Assembly: GCF_029774175.1 (NCBI RefSeq)
Contig: NZ_CP103834.1
Span: 320,501-384,500, forward strand
Length of the DNA: 64,000 nt
DNA from: Actinobacillus genomosp. 1
GTDB taxonomy: Bacteria; Pseudomonadota; Gammaproteobacteria; Enterobacterales; Pasteurellaceae
Direction: 5' to 3'
In this document: positions 25,553 to 32,907 of the stretch, one piece after another
How positions within the stretch are numbered: the first letter of the stretch is position 1
Layout of the letters: the number at the start of each line of letters is the position of its first letter
Position numbers and translations under genes: made by a program
The notes under the pieces: generated by a model
Databases searched by the model: none
Told to the model about the DNA's origin: nothing
Seen by the model: only the letters and a program-made list of their open reading frames with translations

Positions 25553-26857
25553 GTGAAATCTAAAAACGACAGACTGGAACTGGCGGTTATAGTTTCAATT
25601 CTATTACATGCATTGTTGATTGGATTGTTGATACTCGGTTCATTTTTTACTAAAACTACGTTGGAGGAAGCAGCCGGCGGTAGTGGCGGAAGTGGAGAAG
25701 AGTTTGAGGCGGTAATGGTTGATACCGGGCAGGTTGCTGCTGAGTATGGGCGTTTAAAATCTGATAAAAAAGGCAATGCTAAACCGAAGGTAGAGGAAAA
25801 AGAAGAACCGAAACCGGAGGAAGAAGTAGCAGAGGAAGAACCTACACCTCAGGAAATAGCTGAAGAACAGGCGAAAGAACAACAACGTGTTGCAATGATT
25901 GAAGAGCAGAAAAAGCAAGAAGAGCAACGTAAAGAAGAGCAGCGTCAAAAGGCGGAAGAAAAACGTCAGCAAGAGATTGCAAAACAAGAACAGCTCAAAA
26001 AAGAGCAAGCGGAAGAGGCTACACGTAAGAAAGCTGCAGAAGCTGCTCGTCTAAAAGCTGAAGCGGAAGCTAAGAATTTAGAGGCTGCGGCAAAAGCGGC
26101 TGAAGAAGAGAAAAAGGCAAAAGAAGCTCAGAAAAAACTTGAGCAGCAAAAGAAACTTGAAGAACAAAAGCAAGCAGAAAAAGAAGCGAAGCTAAAAGCT
26201 GAAAAGGAAGCCAAAGAAAAAGCAGAGAAAGAAGCTAAAGCGAAGGCAGAAAAAGAAGCTAAAGAAAAAGCGGAGAAAGAAGCCAAAGCGAAGGCGGAAA
26301 AAGAAGCTAAGGCTAAAGCCGAAAAAGAAGCCAATGCTAAGGCAGAAAAAGAAGCTAAAGAAAAAGCTGAGAAAGAAGCAAAAGCAAAAGCGAAAGCGGC
26401 TGCCGATGCAAAAGCTAAAGCGGATGCTGCAGCAAAAGCCACTCAAGCTAAAAATAGTAAAGCACTCGATGACTTCCTAAGTGGCGGAGATATTGGTGGC
26501 GGTTCTAGTAAAGGCGGCAATAAAAATACTGCGGGTTCACAAGGCAATGGCAATTCCAAGGGGATCGGAGATGGAAAAGGTGTTGCGGATACCGGATATG
26601 CTCAGCTAATTAAGAAAAAATTAGCAAGGACTTATCGTGTAGATCCGAGTTTTAGCGGACGTGAATGCCAAGTTAAGATCTTTATTGACCCGGCAGGTAA
26701 TATCACTAATCATCAAGTATTATCAGGTCCGGATGATATTTGTCGCGCGGCGGTAACTGCAATTAGTGCGGCAAGAAATGTACCTAGAGCACCAAATGAA
26801 GAGACTTATAATAAATATAAATCTCCGATTATTAAATTTGGTTTGAAAGTTTTATAA
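25553..26857 (+). CDS. tolA: Tol-Pal system protein TolA
   Basis: TolA spans the periplasm, linking the TolQR motor to TolB and Pal. The 434-residue protein has a GTG start after AAGGA, a membrane anchor (about residues 10-30, AVIVSILLHALLIGLLILGSF), a Gly/Ser-rich hinge (EEAAGGSGGSGEE), a very long Lys/Glu/Ala helix (about residues 75-300) and a C-terminal TolB/Pal-binding domain (about 345-434) with two cysteines (ECQVKIFI, DICRAAV). The helix contains nine tandem 8-residue units of the form KAEKEAKx. A second Gly/Ser/Asn-rich segment (about 305-340) separates helix and domain III. The helix length is the variable part of this family. Confidence 0.95.
   Translation: MKSKNDRLELAVIVSILLHALLIGLLILGSFFTKTTLEEAAGGSGGSGEEFEAVMVDTGQVAAEYGRLKSDKKGNAKPKVEEKEEPKPEEEVAEEEPTPQEIAEEQAKEQQRVAMIEEQKKQEEQRKEEQRQKAEEKRQQEIAKQEQLKKEQAEEATRKKAAEAARLKAEAEAKNLEAAAKAAEEEKKAKEAQKKLEQQKKLEEQKQAEKEAKLKAEKEAKEKAEKEAKAKAEKEAKEKAEKEAKAKAEKEAKAKAEKEANAKAEKEAKEKAEKEAKAKAKAAADAKAKADAAAKATQAKNSKALDDFLSGGDIGGGSSKGGNKNTAGSQGNGNSKGIGDGKGVADTGYAQLIKKKLARTYRVDPSFSGRECQVKIFIDPAGNITNHQVLSGPDDICRAAVTAISAARNVPRAPNEETYNKYKSPIIKFGLKVL
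26171..26386 (+). repeat. Nine tandem 24-bp units encoding KAEKEAKx in tolA
   Basis: Nine consecutive 24-base units encode x-AEKEAK-x octapeptides; the first starts with Gln and the seventh carries Asn in place of Lys. Synonymous differences between units (GCT/GCG/GCC/GCA, AAA/AAG) show that the array is not freshly duplicated. It encodes part of TolA's long helix. Confidence 0.9.
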
Positions 26858-26874
26858 TAACCTAGAGGTTTAAA

Positions 26875-28155
26875 ATGAAATTAAAATCTCGTTTAACGAG
26901 TATTATCGGCGTTTTTACATTAGTTTTTAGCCATTTTGCTATGGCTGATTCCGATGTAGTGATTTCAGTTGATGAGGGCGTCAGTATGGCACAACCTATT
27001 GCGGTTGTTCCATTTAAAGCAAATGGCGGAGTACCTGCTGATGTGGGGCAAATCGTTGCTGATGACTTACGTAATAGCGGTAAGTTTACCCCTGTAGAAC
27101 GTTCTAAATTACCTGCACAGCCCGGTTCGGCTGCAGAAGTGAATTCTCAACAATGGACAGACATCGGGGTAGATACGGTTGTTGTCGGTCAAGTGAGTCC
27201 GGCCGGCGGCGGTTATAATGTTGCTTATCAATTAGTTGATACGTTAAGTAATCCGGCTGCAGTGCTTGCACAAGGTTCTTTTAATGTACCAGCAGCGCAG
27301 ATTCGTCAAGGTGCGCATACAGTAAGTGACCAAGTATTTGAAAAAATCACACAGATTCGCGGTGCATTCAGAACAAAAATTGCATATGTGGTACAACGTG
27401 GTGTATCATCATACGAATTGCGCGTATCCGATTATGACGGTTATAATGCTTTTACGGTAGTGAAAAGTAAAGAACCGTTAATGTCGCCGGAGTGGTCGCC
27501 GGAAGGTGGTAAACTGGCCTATGTAACTTTTGAGAATAAAAAAGCTCAAGTGGTGGTACATGACTTGCGTTCCGGTTCTCGTCGTGTAGTGGCGGCGTTA
27601 AAAGGACATAATGGTGCGCCAGCATTCTCTCCTGACGGTTCACGTATTGCATTTGCGTCAAACCAAGACGGTGAGTTGAATATTTATGTTGTTGGTGCAG
27701 GTGGCGGTTCTCCATCGAAATTAACAGCGAATGCGGGAAATAATACCGAGCCGAGTTGGTCTCCTGACGGTAGTACAATCTACTTTACTTCAGACCGAGC
27801 TGGTTCGCCGCAAGTGTATAGAATGAGTTCATCAGGCGGTGGCGTAAGCCCTATGGGCGGTAGCGGTAGCTATAACGCTAAAGTATCGTCTGATGGTAAG
27901 AATTTAATCATGATTGCCGGTGATAAAGTTGTAAAACGTGATCTTGCTTCGGGTGGCACGGAAGTTTTAAGTTCAACGTTTTTAGATGAAAGTCCAAGTA
28001 TTTCGCCAAATGGTATTATGGTTATCTATAGCTCTACCAAAGGTACGAGCAAAGTGCTACAATTGGTGTCCGCAGATGGCCGTTTCAAAGCTAACTTGCC
28101 GGGAGCAGGTGGACAATTCAAGTTTCCTGCTTGGTCACCGTATTTGACTAAATAA
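26875..28155 (+). CDS. tolB: Tol-Pal system beta-propeller protein TolB
   Basis: TolB is the periplasmic partner that binds TolA and Pal. The 426-residue protein has a Sec signal peptide (about residues 1-24, ending HFAMA before DSDVVISVDEG; this DSDVVI segment is the TolA-binding tail). An N-terminal alpha/beta domain (to about 160) follows, and then a six-bladed propeller with repeated WSPEGGKLAYV, FSPDGSRIAFAS and WSPDGSTIYFTSD blades. The ATG is 17 bases after tolA, preceded by TAGAGG. Confidence 0.96.
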   Translation: MKLKSRLTSIIGVFTLVFSHFAMADSDVVISVDEGVSMAQPIAVVPFKANGGVPADVGQIVADDLRNSGKFTPVERSKLPAQPGSAAEVNSQQWTDIGVDTVVVGQVSPAGGGYNVAYQLVDTLSNPAAVLAQGSFNVPAAQIRQGAHTVSDQVFEKITQIRGAFRTKIAYVVQRGVSSYELRVSDYDGYNAFTVVKSKEPLMSPEWSPEGGKLAYVTFENKKAQVVVHDLRSGSRRVVAALKGHNGAPAFSPDGSRIAFASNQDGELNIYVVGAGGGSPSKLTANAGNNTEPSWSPDGSTIYFTSDRAGSPQVYRMSSSGGGVSPMGGSGSYNAKVSSDGKNLIMIAGDKVVKRDLASGGTEVLSSTFLDESPSISPNGIMVIYSSTKGTSKVLQLVSADGRFKANLPGAGGQFKFPAWSPYLTK

Positions 28156-28181
28156 AATAAAATTCTTTTTAGGAGCAACAA

Positions 28182-28646
28182 ATGAAAAAACTAGCAAAAG
28201 TATTGATGATTGCGGCACCAGCATTCGTATTAGCAGCTTGCAGCAGCTCATCAGACAATGCAAACGCAAACGCTAACGCAAATGGCGCAGCAGGCCAATT
28301 TGGCGGTATGACAGCACAAGATTTACAAACTCGTTACAACACTGTGTACTTCGGTTTCGACAGCTATGCGGTTGAAGGTGAGTACCAACAACTTTTAGAT
28401 GCACACGCTGCATACTTAACATCAGCAAACGGTAAAGTAACAGTTGCTGGTCACGCTGACGAACGTGGTACTCCAGAGTACAACATCGCGTTAGGTCAAC
28501 GTCGTGCAGATGCAGTTAAAAACTACTTAGCAACTAAAGGTGCTAACCAAGTTTCAACTGTTTCTTACGGTGAAGAAAAACCAGCTGTGTTAGGTCACAC
28601 TGAAGCTGACTACGCTAAAAACCGTCGTGCAGTATTAGAATACTAA
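28182..28646 (+). CDS. pal: Peptidoglycan-associated lipoprotein Pal (P6-like)
   Basis: Pal anchors the outer membrane to peptidoglycan; the Haemophilus P6 antigen is the orthologue. The 154-residue precursor has a lipoprotein signal with lipobox LAAC (lipidated Cys20). A short low-complexity Asn/Ala linker (about residues 27-36) follows, then an OmpA-like domain (about 48-154) with VYFGFDSYAVEGEYQQLL, VAGHADERGTPEYNIALGQRRA and the ending NRRAVLEY. It has an AGGAG ribosome-binding site 26 bases after tolB. The codon choice is strongly biased, as in highly expressed genes. A strong hairpin with T-rich tail closes the operon, with no cpoB gene after it. Confidence 0.97.
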   Translation: MKKLAKVLMIAAPAFVLAACSSSSDNANANANANGAAGQFGGMTAQDLQTRYNTVYFGFDSYAVEGEYQQLLDAHAAYLTSANGKVTVAGHADERGTPEYNIALGQRRADAVKNYLATKGANQVSTVSYGEEKPAVLGHTEADYAKNRRAVLEY

Positions 28647-28671
28647 TTTGTATTTCATTACTGAATAGACA

Positions 28672-28705
28672 AAATAAAGCCCTGAATTTTCAGGGCTTTA
28701 TTTAT
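28672..28705 (+). terminator. Terminator of the tol-pal operon
   Basis: A perfect 15-bp inverted repeat (AAATAAAGCCCTGAA / TTCAGGGCTTTATTT) lies 26 bases after the pal stop and continues into a T-rich tail. Confidence 0.9.
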
Positions 28706-28745
28706 TTTATAAGCGGTTAAATTTCCGCATTTATTTGCAACGATA

Positions 28746-29633
28746 ATGATGAACTTTTGGAATCGCATTTCCCCCTTAGTTAAGGGAATTATTTGTATTT
28801 TATTCTCCGCATTAGGTTTTTCTCTAATGGCTCTTTTTATGCGTTTAGCCGGAGAGCTACCGCTAGCAGAGAAAGCGATTTTCCGTAATGCAATTACAGC
28901 TTTAATTAGCGGTTATATAATTTGGCGAAACAAACAATCCTTTTTAGGGCAATCGGAAAACAGAACAATATTGTTGTTACGTTCCATTACCGGACTACTC
29001 GGTATTTTATGCGGAGTTTATATTATTGATCACTTGGTATTAAGTGATGTGGATATGATTGGTAAACTCACGTCCTTTATTTTAATCATTTTGTCGGCTA
29101 TTTTTTTAAAAGAAAAGGCTTCTTTAGTACAATGGGGATTATGCTTATTGGCATTTGTCGGTGCGCTATTTATTATTAAACCTGCTTTGGAAATTCGATT
29201 TTTGCCGTATTTTGTCGGGATAATCGGGGCAATTTTTGCGGCGTTGGCTTATCTTTGCTTACGCGTTTTAGGGCAGAGAAGCAAGCCGGAAACTTCAAAT
29301 ACTATTGTATTCTTCTTTTCCGCATTTTCTACCATCGTGTTATTGCCATTTGTTTTTTTAGATTTCGTCCCCATAACTGCAATTCAAATCAATTATTTAG
29401 TCTTATCCGGTATGACCGCAACGGTCGGTCAGTTCTGTGTGACATTGGCATATAAGTATGCGGCGGCCAAGGATATTTCGATTTACAGCTATGCTTCCGT
29501 ATTATTTAGCGCATTGCTTGGTGCTCTTATATTCGAACAATTTCCGGACGGCTGGAGTATTTTGGGGTATTTAATTGTCTTTATTTCCGGCTTACTGATG
29601 TTTATGTTTACGAGAACAAATAGAAAGATTTAA
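28746..29633 (+). CDS. EamA/DMT-superfamily inner-membrane transporter
   Basis: This is a drug/metabolite transporter-type permease with unknown substrate. The 295-residue protein has about ten hydrophobic segments arranged as two EamA repeats. The first is at about residues 12-145, with FSALGFSLMALFMRLAGELPLAEKAIFRN and FILIILSAIFLKEKASLVQWGLCLLAFVGAL. The second is at about 152-290, with LAYKYAAAKDISIYSYASVLFSALLGALIFEQFPDGWSILGYLIVFISG shown here only as landmarks. Two ATG codons in tandem (28746, 28749) are possible starts and no clear ribosome-binding site is visible. It lies between pal and djlA where cpoB or queC might be expected in E. coli. Confidence 0.8.
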   Translation: MMNFWNRISPLVKGIICILFSALGFSLMALFMRLAGELPLAEKAIFRNAITALISGYIIWRNKQSFLGQSENRTILLLRSITGLLGILCGVYIIDHLVLSDVDMIGKLTSFILIILSAIFLKEKASLVQWGLCLLAFVGALFIIKPALEIRFLPYFVGIIGAIFAALAYLCLRVLGQRSKPETSNTIVFFFSAFSTIVLLPFVFLDFVPITAIQINYLVLSGMTATVGQFCVTLAYKYAAAKDISIYSYASVLFSALLGALIFEQFPDGWSILGYLIVFISGLLMFMFTRTNRKI

Positions 29634-29712
29634 TTATTTTTTCAGCTTTTTAAGCTAAAATATTATTACTTTTAGTGAATATTCTTCTTATGAATAGAAA
29701 TTAAGGAATCAT

Positions 29713-30576
29713 ATGCAATTTATTGGAAAAATTATCGGCTTTTTTATTGGCTATAAGTTATTCGGTGGTATTTTTGGCGGTTTACTTGGATTATTTATCG
29801 GGCATTTGGCCGATAAAAAACTTTATGAATTAGGCTCGGTTCGTTCATCCGTTTTCGGTAAAAATCTTACCCGCCAGTCATTATTTACTCAAACCACATT
29901 TGCAGTGTTGGGACATATTGCTAAGGCAAAAGGTCGAGTGACGGAAGATGATATTCATTTGGCGCGTCAATTAATGGTGCGTCTTAAGTTAGATGCAAAT
30001 GCTCAACAGCTCGCCCAACAAGCATTTACTTTAGGTAAAGAGGCTGATTTTCCTTTGCGTCAAGTCATTCAGGAATTTAGAGAGGCTTGCGGTCAGCGTG
30101 CCGATTTATTACGTTTCTTCGTTGAAGTACAAATGCAAGCGGCATTGCAAGACGGGCAGTTAGACTCGAATGAGCAGCAAATTTTATTTACCATTGCCGA
30201 AACGATGGGGATGAGTCGTTTCCAATTCGAGCAAATGATTGCAATGGTAATGGCCGCACAACAATTTCGTTCCGGTAGTTTTTATCAAGAACAATATCAA
30301 CAACAGAGCGGCTCATCTCATCAGTCACAAGGAAATTATGGCGGCTACCGTCCAAGTGGCCCGAATGTTCAAGATGCCTATACGGTATTGGGCGTGTCGG
30401 AAAATGATGATCAGAATACGGTTAAACGTGCTTATCGTAAATTAATGAATGAGCATCATCCGGATAAATTGGCAGCAAAAGGTTTACCGGATGAAATGAT
30501 GGAGCTGGCAAAAGAAAAAGCACAACAAATTCAAGCGGCTTACGATTTGATTTGTAAGACCAAAGGTTGGAAGTAA
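29713..30576 (+). CDS. djlA: Co-chaperone DjlA
   Basis: DjlA is a membrane-anchored J-domain protein that stimulates DnaK. The 287-residue product has an N-terminal glycine-rich membrane helix (about residues 4-30, GFFIGYKLFGGIFGGLLGLFIG), a TerB-like helical domain (about 55-190), a Gln/Ser-rich linker (about 195-215) and a C-terminal J domain (about 218-287) with the HHPDK motif. The dimerising Gly-rich transmembrane segment and this order match E. coli DjlA. The ATG follows TTAAGGAATC. A USS pair terminator separates it from dusC. Confidence 0.94.
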   Translation: MQFIGKIIGFFIGYKLFGGIFGGLLGLFIGHLADKKLYELGSVRSSVFGKNLTRQSLFTQTTFAVLGHIAKAKGRVTEDDIHLARQLMVRLKLDANAQQLAQQAFTLGKEADFPLRQVIQEFREACGQRADLLRFFVEVQMQAALQDGQLDSNEQQILFTIAETMGMSRFQFEQMIAMVMAAQQFRSGSFYQEQYQQQSGSSHQSQGNYGGYRPSGPNVQDAYTVLGVSENDDQNTVKRAYRKLMNEHHPDKLAAKGLPDEMMELAKEKAQQIQAAYDLICKTKGWK

Positions 30577-30587
30577 GCGTAATATTT

Positions 30588-30632
30588 CAAGCGGTCATTT
30601 TTGGTAAAAATTTTGCAAAAATTGACCGCTTT
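30588..30632 (+). terminator. USS-pair hairpin between djlA and dusC
   Basis: CAAGCGGTCA faces TGACCGCTT. The flanking AT-rich USS tails (TTTTTGGTAAAAATTTTGCAAAAA) form the loop. A short pyrimidine tail follows on the plus side. Confidence 0.7.
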
Positions 30633-30651
30633 CCTTTTTAATTGAGAGAGA

Positions 30652-31611
30652 ATGAATAATATACCCAAAGTTATTTTAGCACCTATGCAAGGTGTGCTTG
30701 ATCCCTTTGTTCGAAAGTTACTCACCGCCGTAAATGATTACGATCTATGTATTTCCGAATTTGTGCGAGTGGTGGATCAAAAATTGCCGAAGAAAGCGTT
30801 TTATCGCCTTGCGCCCGAATTATTGCAAGACGGTTTAACCGATTCGGGAACGCCTGTGCGAGTACAGTTGTTGGGGCAACATCCGCAATGGCTGGCAGAA
30901 AATGCTCAGTTGGCGATTGAGTTGGGCTCGCACGGAGTAGATTTGAATTGCGGCTGTCCGTCTAAAACGGTAAACGGCAGTAATGGCGGGGCATCATTGC
31001 TAAAAGACCCGGATTTGATTTATCGTGCAACCAAAGCAATGCGAGAAGCGGTTCCACAGGATCAGATCGTTTCGGTGAAAGTACGTTTAGGCTGGGATTC
31101 GGCAGATCAATGTTTTGAAATTGCTGATGCGGTGGTACAAGGCGGTGCAGATGAAATTACCGTACACGGTCGTACTAAACAAGACGGCTATCGAGCGGAA
31201 CGAATTAATTGGCAGGCAATCGGCGAAATCCAAAAATGCCTTTCGATTCCTGTGATTGCCAATGGCGAAATCTGGGATTTTGAATCTGCAAAAAATTGTC
31301 AAAATATGACCGCTTGTTCGAGTTTAATGATCGGACGAGGTGCATTAAACAAGCCGAACCTCAGCCGAGTGGTGAAATTTAATCAGCCTAAAATGGCATG
31401 GAATGAAGTACTGCAATTGCTGTTTCAATATGTAAATATGGAAAATGAGCATGACTCGGGCTTTTATCATGTTGCACGTATCAAGCAATGGCTACATTAT
31501 TTGGATAAAGAATATCCGGAAGCCAAAGATTTGTTCCAAATACTTAAAACGGAACACGGCTATGACGGGCTAAAAGCGCATATTGAACGAGCGGTAAATC
31601 AAGAGATTTAA
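30652..31611 (+). CDS. dusC: tRNA-dihydrouridine(16) synthase DusC
   Basis: DusC is a flavin enzyme that reduces U16 of tRNA. The 319-residue TIM-barrel protein begins VILAPMQGVLDPFVRKLLT and has NDYDLCISEFVRVVDQ, both DusC-specific. The catalytic cysteine is in LNCGCPSKTVNGSNGG (about residues 95-110) and the FMN-phosphate region is VIANGEIWDFESA with MIGRGAL. Family members DusA and DusB differ in these words. A USS core is translated near residue 222 (CPGACSSL region replaced by NMTACSS). It is monocistronic between djlA and a YcjF-like gene. Confidence 0.94.
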   Translation: MNNIPKVILAPMQGVLDPFVRKLLTAVNDYDLCISEFVRVVDQKLPKKAFYRLAPELLQDGLTDSGTPVRVQLLGQHPQWLAENAQLAIELGSHGVDLNCGCPSKTVNGSNGGASLLKDPDLIYRATKAMREAVPQDQIVSVKVRLGWDSADQCFEIADAVVQGGADEITVHGRTKQDGYRAERINWQAIGEIQKCLSIPVIANGEIWDFESAKNCQNMTACSSLMIGRGALNKPNLSRVVKFNQPKMAWNEVLQLLFQYVNMENEHDSGFYHVARIKQWLHYLDKEYPEAKDLFQILKTEHGYDGLKAHIERAVNQEI

Positions 31612-31621
31612 CAATAGGGTT

Positions 31622-31678
31622 TTAACCACGGAAAACACAGAATACACAGAAAAGGCTGTGAGTGTATTCCGTGGTTAA
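31622..31678. repeat. Imperfect palindrome with CCACGGAA/TTCCGTGG ends, between dusC and the ycjF-like gene
   Basis: TTAACCACGGAA at 31622-31633 is exactly inverted at 31667-31678. The interior carries further short pairing (ACACAG / CTGTG, AATACAC / GTGTATT). It can form one long hairpin. Related sequences occur at 32746, 47228, 48805 and 49727. Confidence 0.75.
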
Positions 31679-31694
31679 TTGAAAAGAGAAAACA

Positions 31695-32741
31695 ATGAAG
31701 AAACAAATATTTAGTGAACAAGAAGTCACAACCGAACAACAATTTGTGGCGAAACAGGAATTTGAGGCTTCGGAAGATATTCAAATTGAAGAGGAATATC
31801 AAGAGGTTGAGGCGGAATTAATTGTTGAAGAAAGCCTAAAGCCGTCGCGTTTTTGGGTAAGAGTATTACTGTTTGCGTTGGGATTGTTTAGCATTGCCGT
31901 GATTGCACAAAGTGTACAATGGCTAATTGATACCTTCCAAGCTAGTCAATGGATTTATTTTGCTTTTGCAATTGTGTTTGCCTTAATCAGTTTAACCGGC
32001 GTGGTTGCGATTATCGGCGAATGGCGGAAGTTAGTTTTTTTACGTCATCATCAGCAACAACAGCAAGTAAGCGAACAATTACTTTTAGCAGAACTCTCAA
32101 CGACAAGCGGTGAAAAAGCGGTAAGTTTTTGCAATGAGGTTGTAGCGAATTTAAAAAATGTGCCAAGCGTACAACATTCGCAACAGCGTTGGCAAAGCCA
32201 ATTAAATGAGGCTTACAATGCAAAAGAAGTACTTTACCTATTTAGTGAAACTGTGCTCACACCGCTTGATAAGCAAGTGAAAAAAATGATTTCAAAAAGT
32301 GCGACTGAAAATGCAATTATCGTAGCGGTTAGCCCGTTAGCCGTTGTGGATGTGTTGATAGTCGCATGGCGAAATATTGCATTGGTTAATAAAATTAGTA
32401 AAACCTACGGTATGCAATTAGGTTATTTCAGCCGTTTGAAATTATTCAAGATGGTATTAACCAATATGGTGTTTGCCGGTGCAACTGAAGTGGTGAGCGA
32501 TGTCGGTATGGAATTCTTCTCACAAAATCTAACCGCTAAACTTTCGTTACGTGCCGCACAGGGCATTGGTGTAGGTTTACTTACTGCAAGATTAGGCATT
32601 AAAGCGATGGAGTTTTGCCGTCCGGTTGCTTTCCAAGCGGGCGAAAAACCGAAACTTTCTGCCATTCGCCAACAATTATTAACTTCGGTTAAAAACACGA
32701 TTTTTGCGAAAGCTGAAGAAAAGGTGAGTGAGAAGGTATAG
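31695..32741 (+). CDS. UPF0283/YcjF-like inner-membrane protein
   Basis: This belongs to the YcjF family of uncertain function. The 348-residue protein has a strongly acidic N-terminal cytoplasmic stretch (about residues 6-47, rich in Glu), two membrane helices (about 54-76 and 86-108), a soluble helical middle and a DUF697-like hydrophobic C-terminal part (about 205-300, including AIIVAVSPLAVVDVLIVAWRN). In E. coli ycjF pairs with ycjX, a GTPase-like partner. No ycjX is seen here. The ATG at 31695 follows GAAAAGAG. The gene is bracketed by two copies of the TTCCGTG intergenic repeat family. Confidence 0.8.
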   Translation: MKKQIFSEQEVTTEQQFVAKQEFEASEDIQIEEEYQEVEAELIVEESLKPSRFWVRVLLFALGLFSIAVIAQSVQWLIDTFQASQWIYFAFAIVFALISLTGVVAIIGEWRKLVFLRHHQQQQQVSEQLLLAELSTTSGEKAVSFCNEVVANLKNVPSVQHSQQRWQSQLNEAYNAKEVLYLFSETVLTPLDKQVKKMISKSATENAIIVAVSPLAVVDVLIVAWRNIALVNKISKTYGMQLGYFSRLKLFKMVLTNMVFAGATEVVSDVGMEFFSQNLTAKLSLRAAQGIGVGLLTARLGIKAMEFCRPVAFQAGEKPKLSAIRQQLLTSVKNTIFAKAEEKVSEKV

Positions 32742-32745
32742 ATAT

Positions 32746-32777
32746 TTCGTGGCTTAGTGTTTTAATCGCCACGGAAT
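32746..32777. repeat. Short member of the TTCCGTG intergenic repeat family
   Basis: TTCGTGGC and GCCACGGAA form an imperfect inverted repeat directly after the YcjF-like gene. The wording (CGTGGCTTAGTG, CCACGGAATGTATGGAAA) resembles the element on the other side of that gene. Confidence 0.55.
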
Positions 32778-32793
32778 GTATGGAAATGAAAAT

Positions 32794-32838
32794 AAGCGGT
32801 AGGGTTTGCAAAAAAAGTTGCAAATCCTACCGCTTGTT
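32794..32838. terminator. USS-like hairpin between convergent YcjF-like and yheS genes
   Basis: An 18-bp inverted repeat with one G-T pair (AAGCGGTAGG... / ...CCTACCGCTT) is built on the AAGCGGT core. It can terminate both convergent genes; the minus-strand tail (ATTTTCATTT) is the better T-run, serving yheS. Confidence 0.75.
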
Positions 32839-32907
32839 ATTTGGAATTTCCAGCCCTAGTACGGCTTTGTCATGCTAGGATTTCAGAAATGCACCAAGGA
32901 AGCAAAA

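Noticed and set aside
26128..26446. Minus-strand Ala/Phe/Ser-rich open frames opposite tolA
   Set aside because: They are shadows of the Lys/Glu/Ala repeat on the coding strand.
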